Source: Ampelocalamus luodianensis
Lineage: Eukaryota > Streptophyta > Magnoliopsida > Poales > Poaceae
Assembly (NCBI GenBank): GCA_036346255.1
Contig: CM070617.1
Location: forward strand, 9,093,501 to 9,157,500
Length of the DNA stretch: 64,000 nucleotides
Direction of reading: 5' to 3'
This document shows positions 47,566 to 59,100 of this stretch, in pieces (position 1 is the first letter of the stretch; every line of letters begins with the position of its first letter). Below the pieces are notes generated by a model, which was given only the letters and a program-made list of their open reading frames with translations, was not told where the DNA came from and did no database searches. The translations under genes and the position numbers were made by a program.

Positions 47566-49320
47566 TTTAGATAATGGAAGGACAAGTCTCCCGGCCTCTG
47601 CATCATATGATGCACACAACCATAATTTATTAAAAACAAACAAAACGGTTTACAAAAGGCAAACCAAGAACTAAATGATAAACAAATTGTCATGTTGTGA
47701 CCAGCATCGGGAACAGCCCACCGCCGGCTACATCTAGCTTCTCCTACGTCCAACACCTCTGAACAGTAGCTAAGCAACAAGGTTCTTGAGGGTAAGTCAC
47801 CAAGCAACACCAGATCCAACCAATGAAGGCCAGGTCTAGGGTTTTCACCCCGATAAATAGATACCGATGCTCCAAGACAACGCCTTCAAGAAGGACACGA
47901 CGCTCGTCGTCTGACCCAACCAGTGAAGGCCAGATCAATACTCAGTACGTCGTCATCGCCGGATCCAACCACTGAAGGCCAGATCATGGGTTTTCACCCC
48001 GGTGAGCAAAAACCGGTGCTCTAAGACAACGCCTTCAAGAAGAACACGACGCTCGTCGTCTGACCCAACCAGTGAAGGCCAGATCAATGCTCAGTACGTC
48101 GTTGTCGCCGGACCCAACCACTGAAGGCCAAATCATGGGTTTTCACCCCGGTGAGCAGAAACCGGTGCTCGAAGACAACGCCTTCAAGAAGGACACGACG
48201 CTCGTCGTTTGACCCAATCAGTGAAGGCCAGATCAAAGCACAGAACATCGTCGTCGCCGGATCCAACCACTGAAGGCCAGATCAAGGGTTTTCACCCCGG
48301 TGAGCAGATACCAGTGCCTTAAGACAACGTCTTCAAGAAGAACACAACACTCTTCGTTGGACCCAACCAGTGAAGGCCAGATCAAAACTCAGTACGTCGT
48401 CGTCGCCGGATCCAACCACTGAAGGCCAGATCGAGGGTTTTCACCCAGGAGAACAGGTACCGGTGCTCCAAGACAATACCGCAAAGCTTCCTCATCGCCA
48501 GATCCAACCAGTGAAGGCTAGATCGCCACCGCTGTCCAAAGCAGCCATGAACCACAGCCTAGCACATCCACGAAGCCACGATCACATGCAGCCTCCACGA
48601 AAAGGAGGCCGACGGCCACCGTTGGCCACGCGCCGCATCACCACGGACCACAACCCACCCAGGTCCGCCTCCCGTCGTCCAGATCCAGCGCCAATGCACA
48701 GATCCAGAAACATCAGGATGCCACCCCAAAGATCTCACCGACCTCAACGCCGACGAGCCTCCCGGCTGCCGCTGCAGCCAGCCCATTGACGAGCCACCGC
48801 AGCTCTGCCACGAGGCAGCCCGAGCCTCCGCTCCACGGCGTGGTCGAGCACACGCTCGCGCATCTCCAGGAGGCCCCGCGCCGGCACGTGCCGCCGCAAC
48901 GACAGCCGCACGCGTGGAAGAAGCCGACCGCCGGACCGGTCGCCGCAACGGCAGCCGCACGCTTGGAAGAAGCCGACCGTCGGATCCTCCACAACCTCCA
49001 CCTCCAGATCCTCCCCGGCCGCCGCCTGCCGCCGCTTGGGGCTTCCGCCCGTTTACTGGAGCCGCCGCCGGATCCACCGGAGCCACCGCATCCGGGATCC
49101 ACCGGAGCCGCCGCATTCGGATCCACCGAACCCGCCGCCGCCGGTTCCACCGCGGCGCCCGGGCCGCCGCCGCTAGGTTTTCTCCATCCATCCTCCAACA
49201 TAGGAGGGTGCTGCAGAGCATAAGAGGGAGGAGCAACCGAGGAGAGCCCCGCCGCCCGCCGATGCACCGGCAGTGGCGGCGAGAGGGAGGTGGCGGTTTG
49301 GGGGGCCGGTTGCTAGGGAT
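47566..49320 (-). mobile_element. Internally deleted LINE (5' UTR plus 3' end only)
   Basis: Read on the minus strand, the left part ends with GATGCAGAGGCCGGGAG... CTAAAAAA, the characteristic 3' end of plant L1-type LINEs. The right part is a GC-rich leader (48560-49320) followed by a 149-bp tandem array with GGATCCGG and GGGGTGAAAACCC motifs, as in LINE 5' UTRs of grasses. ORF1 and ORF2 (endonuclease, reverse transcriptase) are absent: the array runs almost directly into the 3' end. CACCAGTT occurs at 47557-47564 and 49341-49348 and may be a remnant target duplication. The family call rests on remembered consensus features. Confidence 0.62.
47812..48556. repeat. 149-bp tandem array, five units
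   Basis: GGATCCAACCACTGAAGGCC-type units begin at 47812, 47961, 48110, 48259 and 48408, exactly 149 bp apart; the last is incomplete. Within each unit a related half motif (GACCCAACCAGTGAAGGCC) recurs. Confidence 0.9.
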
Positions 49321-49370
49321 ATATGACTCAAGAAAAAGTACACCAGTTAATTACACCTTACTATCTTAAG

Positions 49371-49720
49371 TAATAAACTCAGAACTAGGTCGTCAATCCT
49401 ACTACCCTGCTCCACAGTCCAAAAACGCAGTGGAAGGAACCAAACAGTAGATAAACAGAATTTTTACCAGCAATGGAAAGGAGGCTAAGAGAATAAGAGG
49501 CTAAAAAAAGACGTTTTGGACTAGCGGAAAACTCGGCCCTGCCTTGCACAGAAGCAGCTGACCTGCCCCACCACCTCCGGCCTCCCACAGTCCAAAGCCC
49601 TCACGGCCTCACCGAACCCCTTCCCTTTCTTCCCATCTCGCTCGGCCCTCCGCGAATCTCCAAATCGCCGCCTTCGATCCGCCGCCGCCTCCGATTCGCC
49701 GGCGCTGTTGACCCGCGCAC
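49371..49720 (+). promoter_or_regulatory. GTE gene upstream region and 5' UTR
   Basis: About 350 bp between the deleted LINE and the start codon at 49721; it becomes strongly CT-rich near the gene. No clear TATA box. The LINE insertion has probably displaced the more distal promoter. Confidence 0.4.
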
Positions 49721-51566
49721 ATGGCCTCCGGACCGCCGTCGCCGTCCGGCAAGGCGTACTCGCGCAAATCTCACGGCCCCGGCCCCAACTCCTCCAAGCC
49801 CCCCAGTGCCGCCTCCTTCGATGCTCACAACGGCCAGCACATCCCCACCGTCACCTTCTCGCTCCCCTCGTCGCCGGCCACCCGCCGAGAACTACGCCGC
49901 CGCCTCACGGCCGAGCTCGCCCAGGTGCGCACCGCCTCCAAGCGCCTAAACTCCCTCCCCGCGCCCGCCCCCTCCTCCGCCCTCTCTGCCACTGACCCCT
50001 CCACCCCGCTCCCCCCGCACCCGCCCGCCTCCAAGCACAAGTCCAAGAAGGGCCCGCCGAACCTGTCCGGCTCGGCGGAGGTGCGGCGCAAGCTCTACGC
50101 GCCCGTGTTCAAGACCTGCGCCGCGCTGCTCGCCAGGCTGACGAAGCACAAGCACAGCTGGGTGTTCAACACGCCGGTCGACGCCAGCGCGCTCGGCCTG
50201 CACGACTACCACACCATCATCACCAAGCCCATGGACCTTGGCACTGTCAAGTCGCGCCTGGCCGCAGCGCAGTACAAATCGCCACGGGATTTCGCCGCTG
50301 ACGTGCGTTTGACTTTTCAGAACGCCATGAAGTACAACCCCAAGGGGCAAGATGTGCACTTAATGGCCGAGCAGCTGCTGAATATGTTTGAGGAGAAGTG
50401 GTCAGAGATTGAAGCTGAGGTAGCACAGCTGTCACCGCAGCCACCGACACCATCATCGGCTGCACCCAGGAAGATAGACAATGCTAGGGTGTTAGAGAGG
50501 TCTGACTCGACAGTGCCTGCTGCAGGGATGGAGTCTACACCAAAGCCGCACATTGGCAGACCCCCAGTTTTAAAGAAACCCAAGGCAAGGGAGCCTAATA
50601 AGAGGGAGATGACCTTCTGGGAGAAGCAGCAGCTTAGCAATAACCTCCAGGACTTGCCACCGGAGAAGCTTGACAATGTTGTACAGATCATAAAGAAGAG
50701 GAACTTGTCACTCAGCCAGCATGACGATGAGATTGAGGTTGATATAGATAGCTTTGATGTCGAGACATTATGGGAGCTTGATAGGTTTGTGACAAACTAC
50801 AAGAAAAGTATAAGCAAGAATAAGCGGAAGGCTGAGCTTTCCGTGGTAAGGCAGGATGAGGCCGAGCATGATCCAGAGCTGGAGAAGATAGAGCATGCAA
50901 GGCAGGATGAGGCAGAGCAGGATCAGATGCCCACAGTACAAGAGACGGTATGCTTTTCATTGATGGAGTAATAGGTGTGGCTTAATTGTTTGGTGATATT
51001 GTCCGTATAGTACTTACTATTGTCCTGCAGGTACAGATTCCAGAACCAGAAACAGTTGATGTTGAACCACCTAAGGAAATTGCAGCAGGTATGCTAAATA
51101 TGTGCCTTTAGAGCATGTTTGTAACTGTTATTGCTGTCTTTTGAGAAAAAGAACAAATGTATCAGTTTTTACTCTAAATGTGATGGTTACATGTGTTTGT
51201 AAGTTGTGACCTACTTTTATTGTTAGTGTAAGTGTAACAGCTAAGCTTTCTCAACTACAGATGACATTGAGAGATACGTGGGCTCATCGTCACCGGTTCA
51301 TTTGGAAGATCAGAAGGGAGAGAATGCCGGTAGATCAAGTAGCTCTGGAAGCTCTAGCAGCGATTCAGGGTCTTCCTCCAGTGGTAAACGTCTTCTTCCT
51401 TTGCAGAAATTTATAACAAGAAGAATACCTTTTGTAATAAGCTTTATAAAGGTTTTGTTCGGAAGCATCTGCAAAACACATGGAATTTACCTTAAGAAGC
51501 ATGTGCAGATACGGACACCGATAGTTCATCAGCAGATGGCTCTGATGCTGCACAGTCGCCCAGAAC
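49721..51566 (+). CDS. Bromodomain-NET transcription regulator, GTE family (BET-like)
   Basis: Exons 49721-50947, 51031-51088, 51261-51383 and 51509-51566 all have GT-AG borders and compatible phases, giving 488 codons before a final short exon. A Ser/Pro-rich N-terminus is followed by a bromodomain at about residues 125-232, with the acetyl-lysine-contacting Asn in YNPKG (N206) and the WVFNTPVDA / MDLGTVKSRL blocks. An NET domain lies at about 292-365 (MTFWEKQQLSNNLQDLPPEK...). An acidic tail ends in poly-Ser/Asp (SSSSGSSSSDSGSSSS, then DTDTDSSSADGSDA), typical of plant GTE proteins. The protein reads acetylated histones and acts in nuclear transcription. If intron 1 is retained, translation stops six codons later at 50969-50971. 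The intact splice sites and domains suggest a working gene. Confidence 0.92.
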
Positions 51567-52939
51567 GTAACATCTATAGGCCAGGTATATTTTATATTGC
51601 TTTAGCAGGCAATCATCCCCCCGCATTTATTTTCCAATGACTTAATTGATGTATTCTTCAAATTCAAGAAAAGCTTACCCAAGCAGCAAGACATAGTAGG
51701 TATGGTGGGAAAATCCATGTTGTCTGTGCAAATCGCTTAATTGTTTTTGTAGAGAGCTTTATTGACTTAGGTTTCTTACCTGACATACAGAGGATGCTAA
51801 TTTTGCTGATAAATCAGCAGCTCACTTGTGCAAGTCAGAATAGGTCTCCCTGTGCGATTGTATTTTACTACACTTAATTACCAATAAGGCAATAATATAA
51901 TATTTTATATTTGATTTGTCTAAGTGTGTGGCTACCTGTATCTTTCAAAGAAGTAAGAAGAACCAAAGTATGATGATCTGATGGTCTTGGATAGTTGGAT
52001 GTTCTGTTTTACATTAGCATTTCCACACACCAGCAGAAATGCATATAATTGGTTTTGTGCTAACGTTGTTTGCACAAATCGTAGGTAAGAAATAAGGTGC
52101 ATATGCTAGGGGAAAACCTTCTTCTTGGTTGTTTGACTAGGACCACATGAAACAGTAACTTACCTTACAGGCTGGTAGAAGTTAGGAGTAGGACCACAAG
52201 TATTACTAATAATCTGTTGATCTACTGAATAAGGATAACTGTGGATTGAGTTAATGTATGATGGGGTTGCCATACGATGATGCAAATGATTTAAAGCTAA
52301 GAAGGTTTCTAGTACTGTGATCTTCTAAGTATCCATGATAATAATTTGCCGGTTTCTGGTAAAAGAAAGAAGCTTGTACAGTAATAGAGGCATTTCCTAC
52401 ATAATTTTGTAAAAAGGTTGGCAATGTTTCTGCCTCCTGTCTTTCTTTGCATATAGTCCGAAAAGTGGATATTGTGTCTTAACCACTTGTCTTCTTGCAT
52501 TTTGGGCGTCATGTCAAGCCCATATCGTTATTTTAAATATAAATATAGTTTTATGTTTATAATTAATTTGAAATGTATTTGGCTTAATTCACTGCTATGG
52601 AACTTCTTTCCGCTATGTCAACTCAAAATGTTTGAAAATGATATATCTTTTGCCGCAAATTTTGATATTGCACATTTTTTTAAAATATATGTACTTGTTT
52701 AATTTGGATTTTAGTACTTCAATGCTTATTTGGAATGGGTTTGTCTAAATTATAAATTACAATAGTCTTACATCCAATAAACAGGACCATATGTTAATGT
52801 CAGGCAATGCCACTGTTCTTTTGAACTATTTTAGCATCTTGTGTACAATTTGTTCCCCCTTCTTAAGACTTCTTTTTCTTTGTTATTTGCACTAAGTACC
52901 TACTTGGACTTCATCTAAAGATTTGTGAGAACTGAGAAC

Positions 52940-53112
52940 CATAGTTACCAGAAACGTGGTTCGTCCGAGTCGCGGTATGGGATTCAGGTTCGTAGTTCAC
53001 CACTTTTTTTTCCATTTCCACTGCGAACACGAACCCCATACCCTAAATCGGTTTGGGGTCAACAAATCTGGTTCGCGATTCGCGGGGTTTTATAGCGAAT
53101 CCGGTAACTATG
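52940..53112. mobile_element. hAT-type MITE (173 bp)
   Basis: Inverted ends CATAGTTACC / GGTAACTATG with perfect 8-bp duplication CTGAGAAC (52932-52939, 53113-53120). It has inverted subterminal GGTTCG(T/C) motifs and no ORF. Confidence 0.88.
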
Positions 53113-53753
53113 CTGAGAACACTAGGCTCTAGCCCTCATTGTCTTGAGCTGATGCAATTATCTACCTTCTGATCCAAAATGATTTGATTTCTTTCTTAGT
53201 TATTCTTCTCAGGGTCCAGTTTATTGGTGTTGATGTTTGTCTACCTGTGTGCCATTCCAGTTTTAGCTATAGTGTCAAACACCCAAACTCCTGCAAAATA
53301 TTCTTATTGGAAATTGATGAACGGTTCTTCTATGAATCCAAGTTACAGAGAGATTACTTGTTTAGTTGTATGGCTGTTGCTGCATGGAGTATGCGAGTCT
53401 TGTTGTTTGTTATTCCAATTCTAACTATAGTTCAAACTTCAAAAACTGGGAGGGATTCACGTTGAAGCTCATTTAAATTTACCTGCTTTGCTTATTATGG
53501 AATTCAACTTTTCAAGTAACATAGAGATATCTAGGTAGTCTTTCCTATTCTCATCAGCTGCCTATAGATGGTCATGTTAGTCGAGCCCATTGGGAATTGG
53601 TAGCATCTTTGCCATTGGCAGATAGTTTTGCAATTCCGGTAGGAATGTTCTGCGGTTTTATTGTGGATCGTTCAAAAACATAAACATAAATCTACATGAA
53701 AAATTCAATTAAACTAAAACGGGTGCAATTCAGCTATAGTAATGGGTAGCGAT

Positions 53754-55391
53754 TGTTAGAATAGGTGTTAGAATAGGGACTCTCTTTTGTATTTCTTTAT
53801 CTGTCCTTTTGTATTGCCTTATCTCTATATGGCATACACTCTTGTACTCCTATATATATTGCCCATTGGGGCTCTTCAATACAAACACAATATTCATAAC
53901 ATGGTATCAGAGTCAAGGTTAGGGTTAGTTAGGGTTACTGTAGCACCACCGCCTCCTAGCCTCTACTCGCCTCCGCTGCCGCTGCCCCGGGAGGACCGAT
54001 CTTTGCTCCCGGGGGCGGCCTCTCGTCGTTGCCGCTGGATCTTCTTCTCCAGCCGTCGCTGTCGCTCTCCAGCCGAGGTAGAGGTAGCAGCATCTTCGTC
54101 ACTCGTCGTCGCCTGCTCGGGTTTGCCTCCCGCGGCCGGATCTTCCCCGTGTTGCCGCTCGGGCCACCCGGCGCCCTTTGCCTCTAGCGCTGCTTCGTCT
54201 TCCAGCCGTCGTCGAGGTTGCCTTGTTCGGATCCGTCTAGCTAGTCTGCGGCTCTCGGATCCGCGCCTCCTCAGCCCCGATTCGACGCCGCCGACCTGTA
54301 GCCCCTGGATCGCTGCGGGAAGGGGAGGTGCTGCTGTACCAGTTTTTGGTATCACGAGAAGACAAGACGAGAGGGAGAGGCACTGCGCTGCATCACGTGA
54401 AGCAACCAAAGAAGCAGAGTCTCTGCTTCAAGCTACTTCGTGAAAGTCACGTCAAGGACAAGACAGCGGGACCCACAGCACAAGTGCTATGACAGACCTC
54501 CCGTGGGACAAGCTACTTTGTGGGTTTATTGGTGCAAGATGCCTTGACAGACAAAGGTCCTTCTGTGTGGGTCTGCTGCTGGTATTGCTTCATGCTGGGT
54601 GTGCTGCACCGGTGCTCGCTGGTTGGTTCAGGAGATGGGTATTCTACTGCTGTTAGTATCTATTGCTAGTTATCCTTAGGCTTTCTTTATTTGTGTCGTT
54701 TTCATCCGTTGCGTTCATCCAAATCCATACCACTCTATCTTAGAGTTCGTCTAAGCCATGCGAGCCCACAAATTTATTCTCAGTCATAAAGCATAGGAAT
54801 TCTTTATGCATGGCAACAGCCGCCGCTCCCGCCTTCTTTCTGAGCCGCGTGTAGATCGTAAGTCGTTATGATGTCGTCGCTTCTCTTTTAGCCGCCGCCC
54901 CAAGCTTCAAAGGTTGTTGCCGTCTTGGGCTTCGATCTGCGCCGCCATGCTTCTATCTATTCCTATTCGGCTTGATTTGACAGCTTTCTCTATTTTTGTC
55001 GGTTTCATCTTCTTCTTCGTCGTGTTGCCATGGTCGACTTTGCTCCCGCTTACCTCCACTTTCTCAGCCCCTGCACTTTGTGCTTTATGGGCTGACGCAC
55101 GACCCCAGATGGGAAGAGATCTTTTGATACTTGATATATTTTCCAAGAACTGCATGTTACGACGACGTTATCAAGACTCAGACTTTGGATTTTCTATATT
55201 TTAGTGTCAACTCTTTTTAAATGCAATACTATTGCATACGCTTTGCAATTGAGGGGTTGTTAGAATAGGGACTCTCTTTTGCATTTTTTTATCTGTCCTT
55301 TTGTATTGCCTTATCTCTATATGGCATACACCCTTGTACTCCTATATATATTGCCTATTAGGGCTCTTCAATACACACAATATTCATAACA
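53754..55391 (+). mobile_element. TRIM-like small LTR retrotransposon (1.64 kb)
   Basis: Short LTRs 53754-53901 and 55258-55391 (TGTTAGAATAGGGACTC...TATTCATAACA), the 5' copy starting with an extra 12-bp TGTTAGAATAGG. Target duplication GCGAT at 53749-53753 and 55392-55396. The primer-binding site TGGTATCAGAG follows the first LTR and a purine tract TTGAGGGGT precedes the second. The interior (about 1.36 kb) has a GC-rich section but no gag or pol domain, so it is non-autonomous. Confidence 0.88.
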
Positions 55392-55728
55392 GCGATATTT
55401 GTTCCCAGTAGCTGCTGAGGGAAACATGCGGTGATTTTCAAACTGAGACTAACTAATCACTATATCATAAAATGCAGTGCAAATTGTAATATACCTGTTT
55501 TGCACCATCGAATATTGGTACTTGTCTACTGCAATGGATTTTTTTTTCATTTTGTGAGCAAGCTTTTGAGAAGGTTATCAAATTATCACAAATGAAAGAT
55601 GTTTTTTTAACTTACTATCTTAACCTTTTCTTGAGCTCAGAGGGAATTTTGTTCTGTTCTTTTCTATATTGGACCAGCTCAGGAGCCTTGATACATTACA
55701 ATTACCTTTTATATGGCACATGCATGAT

Positions 55729-55983
55729 CAGGGATCAAAAACCCGGTACCGGGCCAAATCCCGGTCAGGGGCCGGGAACGGTAACCGGCCGGTTACCGGA
55801 AAAACCGGAATTTTTTCGGCTGAAATTCGCTTGAATTTGATTAAAAACCATTCAAAATTCAAAAAACAGAATTTGAATTTTAAAAACCTGAGAAAACCGG
55901 CCGGGATTTCATTTCCCGGTACCCACCGGGAAATCCGGTTACCGGCGGTAACCGGCCGGTTACCGCCGGTTTTTGTTTCCATG
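55729..55983. mobile_element. hAT-type MITE (255 bp)
   Basis: The ends CAGGGATCAAAAACC and CATGGAAACAAAAACC (right end inverted) are rich in ACCGGNNGGT motifs. Perfect 8-bp duplication TGCATGAT at 55721-55728 and 55984-55991. Confidence 0.87.
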
Positions 55984-56512
55984 TGCATGATACATCTATT
56001 GAATCCATAATACCCATTGTTAGAACTAGGCACAATAATTTTAGTCTTTGGCTGCTTTCTTTGATGGAAAGCATGTCATGGGACACTATTCTCAAGTCAT
56101 ATGTAATATAGATGGATTGGTTTGTTGGAATTCTGCATGTTATGCTAAATTTTATTGTCTGGAAACTATTGAATTGCTATTTACTAATGAAAGGCTTAAG
56201 CTTATATCTTGTTTGCACTTTTTGTTGTTATTTTATAGTGGCTGTTTGAGGTAGCTAGTTTTTCATTACCCTATATAAAGTTATCATGTGAGTACTCCAA
56301 ACATATTGGGTTCTAACCGAACAACCTGTACTATATTGCAAGACTGCAAAAATACCACATGGCATAAAATTTTAATATTTGATGACCTCTATTTGAAAAC
56401 TGAGCTTTTGAAATTGTGGCATTCACAGACTTGTGCTGTCCAAAACGACCCCTGAAACTCTGCTTCTGTGAATTTTTCTTTAACAAATTACAATATGATT
56501 GTCCATGGATTC

Positions 56513-57059
56513 TATTATGATCCTTAGATCATAGGGGTAAACATCACTAGAAGGATAGCCGGGTGGCATCTGCTGCTAGGGGAGAGGGATATTATAGATT
56601 GGGGAGACGAAGGGGATTCGGACTTAGACTATTGTTTCTCATTGCTCGCTTATGAATGGTGTGGCTCCTCTCTTTATATACATCAGGTTAGCCCCTAGCA
56701 ATATAGAAAGTAACATGATCTAATGCAACAAATCACTAAAGATAAGATAATATCTATACTATCCAAATATAAAGATATGGATCTAACTATTCCTAATACG
56801 AAGATATGCTATGCATGCATGCTATGGATTCCATGCTGATTCCCCTCCTTGTGCGCAGCAATATAGAAAGTAACATGATCTAATGCAACCAATCACTAAA
56901 GATAAGATAATATGTATACTATCCAAATATAAAGATATGGATCTAACTATTCCTAATATGAAGATATGCTACGCTTGCATGCTATGGATTCCACGCTGAT
57001 TACCCTCCTTGTGCACAGCCCCTAATGGGCTGTGGCCCCCCTGACCCACGTCCCTAACA
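56513..57059 (-). mobile_element. Solo LTR (547 bp)
   Basis: On the minus strand it begins TGTTAGGGACGTGGG and ends GATCATAATA, where the canonical CA has become TA. Duplication GATTC at 56508-56512 and 57060-57064. A TATATAAAGAG box occurs on the minus strand (56672-56682 region). It contains a 160-bp direct duplication (56697-56856 and 56857-57016). Confidence 0.78.
56697..57016. repeat. 160-bp tandem duplication inside solo LTR
   Basis: AGCAATATAGAAAGTAACAT starts both copies at 56697 and 56857. They differ at only a few positions, so the duplication is recent compared with the element. Confidence 0.85.
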
Positions 57060-57341
57060 GATTCCCACTAGAAATATGCTTTGGCAATTGGCATTTACCT
57101 AATTACTTCTCCATTTCTACTCCAGATTCCAGCCACTTGTTGAGATTAATGTTCAATAATATACATCTGAGCAGAGCATTTAAATTTTTTGGGGACGTAT
57201 GTTCTAACAACATGAACATATTGCGGTACCGTAGGACAAACTTGGGTGCTATCCCAATAGTTGCTTCTGAAATGCATCTTGATTTGAGTAGCAGTCTAGA
57301 AGATGAATTATTATCACAAATTTCATGAGCCATATTTTTTT

Positions 57342-58735
57342 GGGAAATTTCGATAAACGCCACTGCTAACCGGCTTTATCAGAGAAATGCCACCGCTCAT
57401 TTCAAAATTCGAAGAATGTCACTGGAAAGCTTGGAACATCCTACAAATGCCATTACAGAGCCTTTTTCCCATTTTCTCTCAAATAAAACACTGTGTTTGC
57501 CTTGGTATTTTCGTATGGACACATATGCCCTTGCTTCGTGTGACATAGCCCCACAAGGCAGACTTCATCCTCCACCTTGCTCTGCCTGTGCCCTGCATGC
57601 GTGCCACGCCGGCCGACCGTGTCACCTCGCCGCCCATGCCGCCTCCACCATCGACCGTTCCACCCCATGCCTACAAAGCCCAGCTTGAGCTCCCCATCAC
57701 CCTCCCTGTCGTCCCCGTTCCTCCCCCTCTCGTCTTCACCAAAAGAAACGCTGAGCTGCGCCAACCGCCGTGCGCACCAGCCATTTCGGTCAATCCGGTG
57801 ATCTCTCCCCACTGTCCTCGTCACGGCGCGTCCAAGATCACATGGAGCAAAAGCCCCCAAGTAATTGGAAGACTCGTCCACCGGAGCGCGCCGCACGAAT
57901 ATCTTCCCCATCCCCAGCCAATTCCGCCGCTGGCGCCTCCGTGCCCTATCCGATAAGCCCCAAGCCAATTAAACCCGGCGGGAGCACCTCCCCTAACCTT
58001 CCCCCGCCATCCATTCGAGCTCTCCCTCCCCGTAGCACTACCCCCACGGTGACCCCATCGCGCCGCCGCGGGCTTCCATCGTCAGCCCACCTGGGTCCTC
58101 CTCTTCCCTGGTCAACCACGTGGATAAGCTCCTACCACCCCGCCGGAGCTCATGCGCGCACCATTTCTTCTTCTATTCCCCTCCGGCGCTGCCGCCTTGA
58201 TTCTTCCCCGCGCCCGACCGCCGTGCATCGTCGCTTGGCCGCCTCAGTGCCACCCAAGTACCGCCGCCGCCTCCCCTGGCATCTTCGTTCCGCCGGCAAC
58301 CCATTTTGGGGGTAAACTCCGCCCCACCGCAGTCCCACCACCGCCGGCGAGCAAGCCATGCTGCCACCATTGTCCTCTGTTTCTCCCCTTTGTATGTTCT
58401 GTGTTTTCCTCTCTACTCGACCTTCTCTGATAACTGTGTGCGTTCATGTGTAGTAAGTCAGTGTGTGTGGTTGAGGTAAGGATCCTTATGTCACTCGACC
58501 CAGGTAAGGATCGGATGGGACTCGGGAGCTATGTCACGCGAAGCAAGGGCATATGTGTCCATACGAAAATACCAAGGCAAGCACAGTGTTTTATTTGAGG
58601 GAAAATGAGACAAAGGCTCCGTAATGGCATTTGTGGGATGTTCCGAGTTTTCCAGTGGCATTCTTCGAATTTTGAAATGAGCAATGACATTTCTCTGATA
58701 AGGCCGGTTAGCAGTTGCATTTATCAAAATTTTCC
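57342..58735. mobile_element. MULE with GC-rich cargo (Pack-MULE candidate, 1.39 kb)
   Basis: Terminal inverted repeats of about 208 bp (57342-57549 and 58528-58735) are highly similar, and a 9-bp duplication TATTTTTTT lies at 57333-57341 and 58736-58744. The interior (57550-58527) is very GC-rich and Pro/Arg/Ser-coding in several frames, unlike the ends, as in Pack-MULEs that carry gene fragments. No transposase. I could not recognise the source gene. Confidence 0.85.
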
Positions 58736-58818
58736 TATTTTTTTATTACTAAAACTATAACTAATTATCTTATGATCCAAATTGATGAACCACATCTCCA
58801 ATTTCCTTTTCTCTGCAG

Positions 58819-59100
58819 ATCTTGACGTCAGACTGGAAAGATAATAACTCATAAGTTCACCAAAGATTCTGGCATGATATTGTCGGCGAGATTCAATGTT
58901 GTCGTCCTGTAAATTTTGGTTATGTAGGAACCCTAACCAATGCTGCCGTCCGTGTTGCTGTATGTTCTTTTAGTCTCATAGTGGATGCCGGAGATTGCAC
59001 ATGCATTTCATGCATCTGTACCATTATTTGCAGTTATGTACTTATTGTAGAGTGCTGCGTTTACCTAATCATTGAGCTGGAATTTATCTAACGTTGGATA
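58819..59100 (+). other. Probable terminal exon and 3' UTR of GTE gene
   Basis: Joining the exon ending at 51566 (phase AC) to 58819 gives two more codons, Thr-Ser, and a TGA at 58823-58825, so the protein would be 490 residues ending SPRTS. The acceptor has a strong pyrimidine tract. Following sequence looks like a 3' UTR with no conserved ORF. Confidence 0.5.

Larger units (their letters stand above)
51567..58818 (+). other. Probable last intron of GTE gene (about 7.25 kb)
   Basis: No coding sequence between the donor at 51567 and the strong acceptor TTTCCTTTTCTCTGCAG at 58802-58818. Five elements with target duplications lie in it (52940, 53754, 55729, 56513, 57342). The rest is AT-rich unique sequence. 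A weaker acceptor near 51687 could instead end the gene early. Confidence 0.55.

Noticed and set aside
47812..48556. CRISPR-like regular array
   Set aside because: Units are 149-bp continuous tandem repeats without unique spacers, in plant DNA.
48559..49369. Overlapping ORFs of 120-225 codons in all frames
   Set aside because: GC-rich leader of the deleted LINE; frames conflict and have no ORF1-like motif.
51682..51700. Alternative GTE terminal exon with early stop
   Set aside because: Its acceptor has a weak pyrimidine tract compared with the one at 58818; kept only as an alternative.
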